Origin: Pollenia angustigena
Taxonomy: Eukaryota > Arthropoda > Insecta > Diptera > Polleniidae
DNA length: 64,000 nt
NCBI GenBank assembly: GCA_930367215.1
Contig: OV884056.1
Span: 45,570,308-45,634,307, forward strand
Direction: 5' to 3'
This document shows positions 44,307-56,076 of the stretch, one piece after another. The position numbers and the translations under genes are program-made. How positions within the stretch are numbered: the stretch's first letter is position 1; each line of letters starts with the position of its first letter. A model generated the notes under the pieces. The model saw only the letters and a list, made by a program, of their open reading frames with translations. It made no database searches and was not told where the DNA came from.

Positions 44307-44922
44307 AGCAAAAACTTTACTGACAATCCTACTTTTAATGACTTCAAGAATTCATTACTTTGTAGCTTTATTCGCCACTTTTTGGATTATTAGTTAGTAA
44401 CTTTTTCGGGATTCTACTGTATATTCAATAGGAAAAAAATTTTAAAGTGGAATAAAACTTGCAATATCGCTTGTTGGGTTATATTGACCCAAATGATATT
44501 AAATGTGTGTAAATCGTGTTTTTAAATGTGGAGGGGGGAGGAAAAATTTAAATTTTATTATTTTAATTTAAATTTATAATTTTCGTCCCTGTAATGGATT
44601 AAGTTTCACTTCCATATCTTATATTTAAAGGGACAAATTTTGCGTTTGAAAACCAAAATTGGGTCAAATTGACCCAAGGAGTGCAGAAGGGTTAAAAAAA
44701 AATTTTTACTTTATTGACTTTGTGTAACTATATATTTTTATAAAAATTTTAAGTATAAAAAAAACATATTATTTTTTAGATTATAATAGGCTAAATTATA
44801 AAGGATTACTTTTGGGACATCTCGAACAAATATAAGTACTTTTTCTAGTAGAAAAGTAAGTAGACGGCTCGTCAAATTCTCATTACTTTTCTGCTTATTT
44901 TGTAAGCAAAGTTTTTGCTGGG
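44307..44922. mobile_element. CCCAGC-family element, copy 2
   Basis: 616 bp. CCCAGCAAAAACTTTACTGA at the left, AAGTTTTTGCTGGG at the right. The central part contains GGGTTATATTGACCCAA and GGGTCAAATTGACCCAA palindromes. Direct relative of 40161-43944. The flanks allow a 2-bp AT duplication. Confidence 0.78.
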
Positions 44923-45296
44923 ATACTGCGATTTTTATTTAATTTAATTTTTTCGATCCTTGTTATTTATGTATGTTTGTTGAATGAATATAATAAAAAT
45001 TATATAGATAATTCAATTTTATCAAGGAAAAATTAAAATTTCTCAATTTCATTTGGAATTTTTTCAATTTCAAATTTAAACTTCCCAATTTCATTTGGAA
45101 TTTTCTCAATTTCAAATTGAAATTCTCAATTTCATTTGGAATTTTCTCAATTTCAAATTGATATTCTCAATTTCAATTGGAATTTTCTTAATTTCAAATT
45201 TAAATTCTCAATTTCATTTGGAATTTTCTCAATTTCAAATTGAAATTCTCATTTTCATTTGGAATTTTCTCATTTTCAATGAAAAATGGTGTAGTG

Positions 45297-45768
45297 TAGC
45301 CCATTACAAGCTATCAAGCAACTACTATACCTTGGCAGACTCTGGTTAGACCTTAGTTACTGCAATGTTAAAGGCACAAATTCGCGAGAAAATGTACTGT
45401 TTTGGTCTTGGAAGCAAAAGAGGAGTTTCCATCAATGAGCTTTTGGGCTTTTTAAAGATTAATTCAGTGACGGAATAAATCGTATGGATAGAAGGAACAA
45501 GGAATACGGATTTATAAAGTTTTTGGTTAAGCAAGTAGGAAAGGAGTATTTTAGCTTTTTAAATCTCATATAAGTCAAAATATAATTTATATTAATTAAA
45601 TATTTATATCAGTAGTTCTTTCTATCATCTAGAAACTAAAAGTATCTTCATTCCTCTCATGAAGTTATTCTTTTAACTTTTATGCTTTAAATGTTTATTT
45701 TCTAACTTCTAATAATTTTCAAACTTAGGCATTAGAATTATAACAAAGAGAATTATGATTAAAACATA
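45297..45768. other. Stretch without a supported feature
   Basis: Slightly less A+T-rich at 45300-45520, with only short random frames. No inverted repeats noticed. Confidence 0.4.
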
Positions 45769-46257
45769 TTTATACCCACACCACAATAGTGGAGAGGGTA
45801 TTATGCATTTGTGCTGATGTGTGTAACGCCTTAAAATATTGGTCCTAGACCCACCTTAAAGTATACCGATCGTCTTAGAATTATTTTCTGAGTCGAACTA
45901 ACGATGTCCGTCCGGCTGGCTGGCTGGCCGTCCATGTAACCTTGTGCGCAAAGTACAGGTCGCAATTTTGGAGATAATTTGATGAAATTTGGGTCATATG
46001 TACCAAGCCTATTTAAAATGGGCCAAATCGTAGGAACACGAGGGAAGATAGGGGGAAATTTCTTCCTCTCAGAAACTATCCAACCGATTTTAATGAAATT
46101 TAAAACATAGATAGAGCCATATCTTTATGGACACAAAATGTATGCATTTTTAATAAAATAGGACCACGAGGGGAGATAGGGGCAATTTCTGCCTCTCAAA
46201 CCGATTTTAATGAAATTTAAAACATAGATAGATCCATATCTATATGGACACATAAAA

Positions 46258-47020
46258 AATTTACTTTTTTAGAAAATTTTGATAAAATCTACTTTTTATA
46301 AAAAATTTTGATAAAATTTACTTTTTTTAAAAAATTTTGAAAAAATTTACTTTTTGAAAATTTTGAAAAAATTTACTTTTTATAAAAAATTTTGAAAAAA
46401 TTTACTTTTTTAGAAAATTTTGATAAAATTTACTTTTTTAAAAAAATTTTGAAAAAATTTACTTTTTTTAAAAAATTTTGAAAAAATTTACTTTTTTTAA
46501 ATAATTTTGATTAAATTTACTTTTTTAGAAAATTTTGATAAAATTTACTTTTTTTAAAAAATTTTGAAAAAATGTACTTTTTTAGAAAATTTTGATAAAA
46601 TTTACTTTTTTTAAAAATTTTTGATAAAATTTACTTTTTTAGAAAATTTTGATAAAATTTACTTTTTTAAAAAAATTTTGAAAAAATTTACTTTTAATTA
46701 GTATTGTGGTTATTTTGTTGAACTATTTATGGTTTTTAATCCAAATTTTTAATATTTTTTAATTAGGCTTAAGTTCATTAAATTTAATTTTCATTAAATT
46801 ATTTTTATGAAGAAAGGAATTTTACAACATGAAAATTTAATGAAAATTAAATTTAATGAACTTAAGCCTAATTAAAAAATATTAAAATTTACTTTTTTTA
46901 AATAATTTTGATAAAATTTACTTTTTTAGAAAATTTTGATAAAATTTACTTTTTTTTTAAAAATTTTGAAAAAATTTACTTTTTTAGAAAATTTTAATAA
47001 AATTAACTTTTTTAAAAAAT
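46258..47020. repeat. Minisatellite of 27-30-bp AATTTTGATAAAATTTACTT units
   Basis: More than 20 tandem, slightly variable units of AATTTTGATAAAATTTACTT then TTTTAGAA. It is interrupted at 46697-46886 by a foldback MITE without its insert. Confidence 0.9.
46697..46886. mobile_element. Foldback MITE (ATTAGTATTGTGGTTATT arms), insert-free copy
   Basis: The left sequence matches 43203-43343. The right arm is its partial complement, back to CTTAAGCCTAATTAAAAAAT. A near-perfect hairpin with a short loop, embedded in the minisatellite. Confidence 0.8.
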
Positions 47021-47445
47021 TTACATACAGTTTTTCAAAAAAAGGAGCACAAGGGGAGGTAGGGGGCAATTTCTGCCTCTCACAAACTTTCAAACCGATT
47101 TTCATGAAGTTTATAAACATAGATAAATCTGAACATATAAGCATGATGTGTTTTTTAATACTGTGGTGTAGGGTATCATATGGTCTGGCTTGACCGACTA
47201 TACTTTCTTACTTGTTATGTATGTACATGTTTATTGTTTTGCTATAAGTGACATTTGGCTGAAAACCATGAAATACGCATTTATGTTTATAAATAAAATT
47301 ACATACAAATTTAAAGCTGAAGTTCAAATAACAAAATAAAATAGAACGCTGTCAAAATGTGTGTCATGATCATGATAATTGTGGTTAATAAATTGTCAAA
47401 AAGTCATAACAAAATATTTGTTAATACAAACATTTATATTGACTG

Positions 47446-48627
47446 TAGAGTTTTTTTTTCCCGGAGTTTTTCGATTCCCGGGAAAGCGGGAAAAATTTTA
47501 AAATTTCCCGGGATACCGGGATCCCGCTCCATACATATAATACAAAGTAAACTTGGTTTTATTAATGAAAAAAACTTTTATAAACAAACGTGAGGGAACT
47601 TGTTTACAAAGTAAGTAAAATAAATGCTTAAATACTACAATAATTAATTGAAGATTGAAATCGGAACTTGAATTATTATTACCTTTGGCTATTATAAGTA
47701 AATTCCGTTTTATGATGATCTAGTTCAAGATAAAATAAACATAACAATTGAGGTACTCAAGATATGAGATCAAAAAGTAAAATCATAAAATATATAAAAT
47801 ATTTTAATAAATATATTAACATTTTTTAACGGCGTAGGAAATTACTTTCTGACACACTCAAAGCGTTTAGTCGCCAAAGAGTATATTTCTGATTTTGTTT
47901 ACTGATTACCATGTTTCCGAAAAATTTCGTTTACTTTTTTACCGAGGTTGGACAAATAATTAAAAGTGCACCGTTGTTGCATGCTTCTAATGTCAAGGTT
48001 GATGCAAAAAATAGCATCATCCGGACTACTTCTTACAAACTATTTCTTTTCATTAGGTCCATCTGTAATCTTTAGGACAATGTGTTTTTCAAATTGTATG
48101 TTTTAGTAACTTACACGAGTTTCATTATTTTTTTATTTCGGTTTCCCCGCACTTCCCGGATATATTACCAAGCTCGATTTTTATTTTTGTAGATACGACT
48201 ATGTTGCAATAACGGAGCGATATGTTTATGTATATCCTATTTTTAAGACTTGTCCATGGTCAATGAGAATTTACTGCCTGCATCTTATTTTGAATTTATG
48301 TTCTTTATCAATTCATCACTTCACTAAATTTATTAATTATCAACTGTTGCACTGCCCATTCTGCTTTTAATAGATTTATTGCCGCAGGAGACATTGATTT
48401 ACGTTTGTACACATTTCTTATAATTGATCAAATCGACAACCCATCCACAGATGCTAATTTTAAGAGAAAAGAAAACTTAGTTTCAGAGTAAAAATAGCTG
48501 TTTTCTGAAACTATGAAGAACTTTTTATTTCCCGGGATCCCGCAACAAAAATCCCGGGAAAACGGGAAATATAATAAGTGAAATTCCCGGGAATTCCCGG
48601 GACGGGAAATCCCGGGAAAAAACCCTA
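47446..48627. mobile_element. hAT-type element with CCCGGG-rich ends
   Basis: 1182 bp. Left TAGAGTTTTTTTTTCCCGG, right CCCGGGAAAAAACCCTA. Perfect 8-bp duplication ATTGACTG (47438-47445 and 48628-48635). Both ends carry clusters of TTCCCGGGA palindromes (four or more at the right), much more G+C-rich than the core. No intact ORF. Confidence 0.93.
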
Positions 48628-48646
48628 ATTGACTGTTACTTTATAT

Positions 48647-49231
48647 CAGTGTTCGAAAATAAACACTTAATATCGTTCTTTAATGTTCGGTTCGGTAGAT
48701 TTGTGGAAAACACAAACGCTACGTGTTTGTGTAGAAATTCATTAAAAAAAAAATAACGTTTCCCTGTTTGTCATCTTTCGAACACAAAAATAATGCTGTT
48801 TTCATCATACTCAACAAATGATGAGAACATTAAATTCCGATCGGTTTTTTTTTTTGAAAATCCACGAACTTCAATGTGTTCGGTTCGGCTCGTTAATGTT
48901 CGTCGCTTTTTGCTGATAAAAAAAAAACCAAACATTTTTTGGAAAAACAAAATACACATACGAAAAAAAAACAAAAGCCATCAAAATAATTTTACACAAA
49001 CAAACCATATACACAATACACACACAAGCTGAGCTGTTCGTGGAGCGGTCGTTGCTACAATTGTTCTGTTTTTTTACAAAGAACAGAACAATATATAATG
49101 TTCAGCTCTTTCTTGAAAATAGTTACGAACTGTATTAAGGGTTCTGTTCGTCTACACAATCACTAAAAAAAAAATCGTTCTTGGTTGTGTGAGCCGAACG
49201 CTAATAATGTACTGTTAATTTTCGAACACTG
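48647..49231. mobile_element. hAT-like element with CAGTGTTCGAAAAT ends
   Basis: 585 bp. Left CAGTGTTCGAAAAT, right ATTTTCGAACACTG, perfectly inverted. The flanking octamers match poorly. Repeated GTTCGGTTCGG-type words occur at both sides. It sits 12 bp from the previous hAT. Confidence 0.72.
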
Positions 49232-52200
49232 CTCTAAACTAAAACCGGCACCCATGTTCTAAAGTATGTATTCTTCAAAAAAAAGTCGACTTTTTTTTGA
49301 CTATGATTATGGGTCAATATTTCTATTGGTCCAACTTTTCTAATTTGTATAAATATATTTAAAAAAAATTTGGAATTATTTTAGTTTATAACTCTCAATT
49401 TGAATTTCTAAAAATAGTAATTATCTAAATTTCCAATTCTTAATTTTAATTTTAAAATTTTATAATACGAATTAGTTGTTAAAATGTCTAAAAAATTGCC
49501 TTGTGGTAGACCCATGTTGTTAGGATACAATTTTTTTAATTCGAGTTTTCTGCAGCCCGATTAATTTCGAAAAATTTGTCCGGACAATCATAAAAACAAA
49601 ATTTGTACTAAAAAATATAACCTATTGGCAACTCGGTTCTAGTTTGTCCGGACCAAAGTACATTTACACAAGAAAACATATAAAAAATATGGACAACCTC
49701 TAATCATAACCGTAACTAAAGTGAGAACTTCTCGCATCGAAAAGATATGAAACAAAATATTCCATCGTTTCTCGAAAAGTGAGAAAAAGTGTATCTGTAA
49801 CTCATGCCGAAAACTATCAAAAGAGATTCCGTCGTTACGTTATAAATGTCATAACATTGCACTCGAAGCCGATGCGACATTGATGACGTTCAGAACGCCA
49901 GTCACACATGACGTTGACTGCGACCAAAATTTACACAACCGTCGGCTATACCAAATAATGTAAAGTGCGACTTTAATGTTTGTTGTTTGCAAACGAGCTC
50001 TGAAAACATTCGTATATTTTATAAAAATGTAAGAACAAAATATTATTATTAATATTCTTTGTATTTTGCCTTTTTAATTGTTTTTTAGTGTTAAAATTTT
50101 TTCTCGCCCCATTTATTCGTGAGTTTATTAGACAGTTCAAGCGGGAACTTTTCTCACAAAAATGTTATAGACACACTTTTTCTGTAAATTGGCGAGTAAT
50201 TTTCTTGCGTGACAGTAAGAAAAACAGTTGTTTGTTTTTTTTTTTAATTCACACATTTCAATCGAAAAGTTGCTCGACGCAAGAGTTACAGAACATTGGC
50301 ACAGTGTAGGCTTCTCTAGTGCTGCCACTTTGTGTGAATTTACCTTGGCTCGGACAAAATATAAAATTAATTAATTTAAACTGAGTTTTTAAAAAAATTT
50401 TTTCTCTCTCTGAAATACAATGTTTTCCGCAGCGTTTATAAACTGCAGTCAAAGCAGAAAACTTACATTTCTTTCACCACTTCTTCATTTATCATTGCCC
50501 AAAAAAACAGTTGCTTTTACTACTGATTCATTAATTGCAAACATTCGCTGTCAAACCAACTCAAAAAGCGAAAAGTTTTTAAACCTTGATTTTCGGGACT
50601 TTGTCCCGACAACATGGGTGAATCAACCTTAGCAAACAGTGTATTTAAACTCGTTTGTGTTCTAAAACACAAAAAAAACTTTATGTACATTTTTGTATGT
50701 ATATGAAAGAATGTTGTTTGTTTTCGTATCTATAAGTTTGGCCGTCCACCGACCTTATACCTCTACGTCGGTATGACAGCTCAACGGTCTTTATTTTTTC
50801 CTGTATAGCATTTTCTGATAAAGAAACTACTTTAACAAACATTTGGATAAGCCACTAATAAAAAACAAAATCTCCCTCCCACGTCACCTTTTCTTTGTGT
50901 TTTTCTTCTTGTAGTTGTCATTGTTGTACATGCAGGCGAGCTGTTCAACATGGGTTGTTGTTCCTTATAGCAAATTTACAACAACAACGGCAGCAAAAAT
51001 ATCACAATCGTTTACAATTATGAAGGAACCACAAATCGTTTAACATGATGTTGTACTTAGAGTGTAGTTGGATTTAAAGAGGAAAAGGAAAAATTGTTTA
51101 AAATTTAAAAAAAAAGGGAAAATAAAAACACAATAAAAGCGATAAAAAAAACTTCTCAACTGCAAGATGAGGTATAACTATAACGTTATTGGTTGGGTGA
51201 GAAAGTTGTTTCCAAAACAAATAGTGTAAGAAGTCGAAAACGATTTAAATTTCGGGAGCCCGAGCTAACTTTTCAAAACCCTTTGGCAGATTTGCTCTAC
51301 TAGTAGTTTACTTTCATTTCGCGTTCCAAGTGTTGAGGTTGGTTTTTTTTGTTGCTCAATGTAATCACACTAGAGCCCTAGCTTTTTTACTCGTAATTTT
51401 AATTACCGTAGTTTTTTCTGATTTTTAGAGTTGGGTTGTTTCTCTAAACGCCTGTTCATTGTAGTAATACATACGTGGCAACATATTCTTAAATGCAACC
51501 CAAAAAATATTGCCAATACATTTTGTTCCTAAATGCAACTTTGTAGTTGTCACTGCGCAGTGAAAAAAAAAAAATAAAAAACTTAAAGTTGCAAAACATG
51601 AACATAACCATACAACGTAGTTAAAAACAGGGTTTAAAACACTGCAGTCGAAACCTCAAAAAAACTGTCGAACCAAAAACGGAAATATAGGTAAAACTAT
51701 TCACTTTTTGAGTTGGTTTGACAGCGACTCTTTTTATTTAATGAATCAGAAGTAAAAGCAAATTTTTTTTTGCCAATTACTCTGACTGCAGTTTTTTAAA
51801 CGCTGCTTAAAAATGTCAGTATGCAGTGCAACAACACGGTGTCAACATTGCATTAAGGAAAACAGTCTAGTTTTAGCAAAGATATGTGAGTGGAACTTAA
51901 AGTATCAAGTATATCAAAGGAAGTAAATGTTTAAAAATGTTCAATTTAAAAGGTATACGGACGGTTGCAGTAGGATTGGTGGTGGCTACTGTTACATAAC
52001 TCACCAAGAAGGCGGTCTTTTGCGCCCTAAGTATTATTATCAGTTATCTGATCCTCTGAAATAATTATTAAGGAAAATGTCATTAATCCTATGATCAGAT
52101 GAAATAAAATTTTGAACAATTTGTTTCATTACTGAAAAGAAACTTCTTATTGGTACTTTCTTATTACTTAGTCAAATTACTTCTTAAGAAATCCTTCCTA

Positions 52201-52620
52201 ATAAACAATTTATTAATGTACAGGTATGAATTTCCAAAAGTAATACGAATTCTTACGTCTCTCCTTTTTGTTTGTATGTATGTATGTACGTAAGGAATCG
52301 GATTTTTCTCCCCACTTAATACTTTGAACACGTCTGCCTGTTATGCCAACTAAACGAAATCCTCCATCATCCATCCAGGCAGCCAAACTTTGCTTTCCTT
52401 CGAGATTTATATAGATTTTATTTGGTTTAGAAACAACACTGATACATACAAGTTAACGAAGAAACTGAGAATATAAGAAACAGTTTGCAAAGAAACAAAA
52501 TCAATCTTTGACTACATAATATGTACATACGAGTATATAAATATTTCTACTTATATATGTATATGTACATATGTATACCAAAATTATAAAAAACTATAAA
52601 ACATAAATATGCATAGCTAA
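49232..52620. other. Mostly unique, relatively complex non-coding region
   Basis: 49730-51350 has the least A+T bias outside the coding exons, with few repeats, and could be conserved regulatory or upstream-exon sequence. Two related small hairpin MITEs with GTTTAWAAACTGCAGTC-type ends lie at about 50438-50584 and 51633-51808, in opposite orientation. ATGT/TATG microsatellites occur near 52275 and 52530-52580. No ORF is convincing. Confidence 0.45.
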
Positions 52621-53051
52621 CCCAGTCAGCATTTTGGTGATCATTTTTTTGAAGATCCACTTTTGGTGATAATTTTTTGTAAAAATCATCTAAATGAATC
52701 TTCTAAGATCACGTTTGATGATTAAAAGCTGATTTATCACTTGAGCGATTGAAAAGGATTCAAATATAATTCATTTATGCTCTTTGAGGTGATTCATCGT
52801 TAGGGTAGCATTTTCTCACAACGAAAGTGGCTCGTGAAGCTGATTTCAAAAAGATTTAATTATGCCCAACTAGCATTTGATTATTTTTATGATTCATTGA
52901 TATGTTTTAATAATGATTTTTAAATATTTTGAATTTTTGTTTTTGCCAAAACAAAAAAATGAAAATAGAAACTTTCGTGTCAGCTAATCAAAAAAAAAAT
53001 TTGGCTAAAAAATAAGCCCAAAAAGTTATTGACAATTTATGAACATAAATT

Positions 53052-53267
53052 TTCCCAGCAAAAACTTTACTTACCTGGTAAGTTAGCAAATAATGTTGGA
53101 GAAAATAAACACTACTTATTTTTCGGCTGAATAACTACTTATTTTTGTTCGAGGTGTCCAAAGAATTCAGTACTTACAAAATACACTTACTAGAAGTCAA
53201 AAATACCTAGTTATTATTTAACTACTAGTAAGTTAAATTGTAAGTACTTACAATAAACTTACCACTT
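53052..53267. mobile_element. CCCAGC-family MITE, truncated copy
   Basis: Starts CCCAGCAAAAACTTTACTTA and follows the complement of 6141-5900 closely, then stops where the next element begins at 53268. Its missing half was not found on the other side. Confidence 0.8.
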
Positions 53268-53471
53268 GCTGATTTTATCGGAGAAAAATTTAAAAACATG
53301 ACAAGGGGTATAACCAAAAAAAAAATACCTATCACGACGGGGTGGCCACTGATGTATATATCACGAAACCAGTTTTTTGAGATCAGTTTGGATAAAAAAC
53401 CTCCCCCCAAACCGTTTTTTCTAAAAGCTTCCAAAAAATAATAATATCACGAAATATCACGAAAAAATTGT

Positions 53472-54586
53472 GTCATCGCCGTTTTTATAGACTTCAAGAG
53501 AGCTTTCGAAACCGTTAACAGAGACATATTAATTCAAAAACTAGAAAAGTACGGTGTAAAAGACACTGAATTAGAGTGGTTCAAAAGCTACTTGAGCAAC
53601 AGACCTCAGAAAACAAAGTGCGGAAATTATACATCAACATCAATAAACGTCGACGTAGGAGTGCCGCAAGGTGCAGTGCTGGGAACATTACTGTTTTTAA
53701 TTTACATAAATGACTTGCAAAAAATATTAAAAAAATCAAAAGTATGAATGTTTGCTGATGTGTGCTGATTTGTGGAAAGGATGCTGACGAATGTGTTCAA
53801 AACTTAAATGAAGAAATGAAAAATATTGTGAAATATCTAAAAATGAATAAACTTAAAATCAACACTAGTAAAACGAAAAGTATGATATTAAACGGAAATA
53901 CTACGGAAAATATTTACATCGAAGAAGATTCAATAGAAACCGTGAAAGAAATTAAATATTTGGGGATTCTCATAGACAATAAATTAAAATTTGATTTGCA
54001 CTTCGACTATATTTGCAAAAAAATATCTAAGAAAATTGGATTTTTAAGGAGAATCCGTTACAAAATATCAACTACAACAGCCATACATATCTACAACACA
54101 ACAATCAAACCTCATTTCGAATACTGCTCAACGTTATTATTTCTGGGAAGCCAAACTATGAAGGCAAGACTTCAAAAACTTCAAAATAAAGGAATGCGTT
54201 GTATTCTTCGGTGCCATCCACTGACTCATATTAGAGAAATGCTAACAAGAATGCAGTGGCTTTCTGTAAATCAGCGACTTGTGATGAATGCTTTAATTTT
54301 TATTTTCAGAATCAAAAATGGATTATTGCCAGAATACATGCAAAGATATTTAGTTTACGCGTCTGATGTTCAACCCTATTATTTGCGCAACGAAAATGAT
54401 TTCAGATTAAATTTCAGTTCAACCAATTTCTGTCAAAATTTGTTATTTTACAATGGTCTTAAATTATTTAATGAAATGCCAGAAAATTTAAAATATGAAA
54501 ACAATTTTTTTATATTTAAACGTAACCTTATTTCATATGTCAAACAAAAGTTTAAGGCCCGTTTTCACAACTTACCGATAGCTTAA
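53472..54586 (+). pseudogene. Non-LTR reverse transcriptase, 5'-truncated, catalytic site broken
   Basis: The frame opens VIAVFIDFKRAFETVNRDI and continues through WFKSYLSNRPQ and VGVPQGAVLGTLLFLIYIND. It then meets a TGA (53745-53747), immediately followed by FAD with a one-base loss in the second catalytic Asp codon (53760/53761). It resumes in the shifted frame as VLICGKDADECVQNL and stays open for 274 codons (IKYLGILIDNKLKF, GLLPEYMQRYLVYA, NGLKLFNEMPENL). Motif order fits CR1/L2/Jockey-like elements, clade uncertain. The last ten residues before the stop come from the MITE inserted at 54556. An ATAATAATTATAATAATAA tail follows that MITE. Confidence 0.88.
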
Positions 54587-54774
54587 AGTAGACTTTAAAC
54601 GGCCTTATAAAAAGTGTTCCATTATTTAAACTTTACTTAAACTTAACGTGAGCGATAAAGTAAATTAAGGTTCATCCTACCTGGTAGGTTAAAGTAAAGT
54701 TTTAATAATGGAACACTTTTTATACGGCCGATAAAATCCTACCTTTAGCTATCGGTAAGTTGTGAAAACGGGCC
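54556..54774. mobile_element. TIR MITE (GGCCCG family), intact copy
   Basis: 219 bp. The left GGCCCGTTTTCACAACTTAC is inverted at the right (GTAAGTTGTGAAAACGGGCC), with TTAA on both sides. A second inverted pair lies inside (TATAAAAAGTGTTCCATTAT / ATAATGGAACACTTTTTATA). Related to 2302-3627, where TAA is duplicated, so whether the duplication is TAA or TTAA is unsettled. Confidence 0.87.
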
Positions 54775-54813
54775 TTAATGTTGTAAAATCCATTATAATA
54801 ATTATAATAATAA

Positions 54814-55522
54814 GGGTATTCATTTCAGTTTTTTTAATTTGTTGGAAAAATGGAAAAGTGGAAAAATGTAATTTTTGTTACAACAACCACAAGAAAAAAA
54901 ATTCCACCAAAAGTTACATTTTTATCAGACTATAACCAAGTGTAAAAAAGTCAGGATAAAAAGATGTAATTTTCCGCTTTAAACGTCAAACGAAATGATG
55001 TTGCCATTCATAAAAAATTGCTAATTTTTTATACAAAGTACGAAAAATTGCATCTCTTTTTATAAACTCTTGAATTGTACAACTCTGATTTTAAAAATGA
55101 TTTTTTATAGTTACAACATTTCTTTTTCAAAAAGAAAAAAATCATATTAAATATGTGTTCAATGAAGTTATTAAAAAAGAATTAAAAAAAAGAAATGGGG
55201 TCAAAAAAAATTGACAGAAGCTGAAGTTAATAAAATACTCGACTTTTTGGCAGACAATCGCCATTTTGAGTTACTTTTTGTAGTCGAATATTATGATGAA
55301 AATAACACCAATCACTTCGTTTTAAATTTAATAATCAATTTATTCACTTTAAACACTTATGTTCGGCATCTTGAAAAATATCAATTACTTCCACGAATTA
55401 TTTGACAGATTTTTTTGACAGTTTGTAAAAAAAAAAAAAAAAAAAAACCCGTTCACGTCAATAAGAGTGTAATTTTTCTTTTTTCCACTTTTCCAACCAA
55501 AAAAAAATTTAAATGAATACCC
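54814..55522. mobile_element. TIR element with GGGTATTCATTT ends, inserted in the retrotransposon tail
   Basis: 709 bp. GGGTATTCATTT and AAATGAATACCC, with GGAAAAGTGGAAAAA / TTTTTTCCACTTTTCC just inside. The flanks are TAA microsatellite, so the duplication is ambiguous. A 64-codon frame (55211-55405) inside shows no recognised motif. Confidence 0.8.
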
Positions 55523-55557
55523 TTAATAAAACTTAATAAAAAAAAAAAAAAAAAAAT

Positions 55558-56076
55558 CATGTACTATATATTAACTTCAGATACTACAAATTATTTTTGT
55601 TGAAGGAAATAAACTTTAAGTTCAAAGTGCGTGCTGTTTTGCAATGTTGAAAAATATCTTAATTCATATAGTGGGTATTCAATATTTTGAACTTCTCGAA
55701 TCTTTTGAAATTGACCAAAATGTTGGGTCCAGATCTCCAAATTTTTCCGGTTACAAATTAGAGCACTTCTATGAAACATTTTATAAACTTAAATGCCACA
55801 ACGCACTGACACAAAAATCAACGAGTACATGGTATAGAGAATCTCTCTGTCAGCGAAACTGTAAACAAATGAAAATAAAAGTAAACAATTGGGATTGTGA
55901 GGTTGGTTCCATTTTGTTGAATCAGCTGAAAAAAATCATTTGTGATACAGTTTTCTGATTCCTTTTTGATCATTTTAATGTTAGTTTTTATAATCATTAT
56001 TGAGTAGTTTTCGTCTCATTTCTTAATCGTAAATTATGTAGTTTTAGATTATATTGCATATAACTTTTTAATTGGC
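55558..56076. other. Unassigned stretch with a 104-codon plus-strand frame
   Basis: The frame 55644-55958 (e.g. LESFEIDQNVGSRSPNFSG, STSTWYRESLCQRNCKQ) has more even composition than neighbouring random frames, but no motif I recognise. It may be a relic coding part of the TIR element at 53268-56108. Confidence 0.3.

Larger units (their letters stand above)
39789..45296. mobile_element. Foldback-type element with minisatellite arms, filled by later insertions
   Basis: The left arm (39789-40160) starts CTACACCATTTTTCAT. It runs through about 11 copies of a 21-bp unit (TGAGAAAATTCCAAATGAAAT) into unique sequence ending ATCGCAGTAT. The right arm (44923-45296) is its complement in reverse order. 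The arms' inner ends would form the perfect palindrome CGCAGTATACTGCG. The 4.76-kb core (40161-44922) therefore landed at or near the hairpin tip. Long inverted arms of internal tandem repeats recall the Drosophila FB/Galileo type. Confidence 0.75.
45772..47216. repeat. TATACCC dispersed repeat, long copy expanded by a minisatellite
   Basis: It starts TTATACCCACACCACAATAG and ends ...GGGTATCATATGGTCTGGCT then TGACCGACTATACTTTCTTA. The interior shows duplicated blocks (AACATAGATAGAKCCATATC) and a minisatellite from 46258 to 47020. The same edges bound 57245-57772, so the basal length is about 530 bp and the extra 900 bp are internal growth. Confidence 0.8.

Noticed and set aside
53225..53434. 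Minus-strand ORF starting in the truncated CCCAGC MITE
   Set aside because: It spans an insertion junction at 53268 and has no motif.
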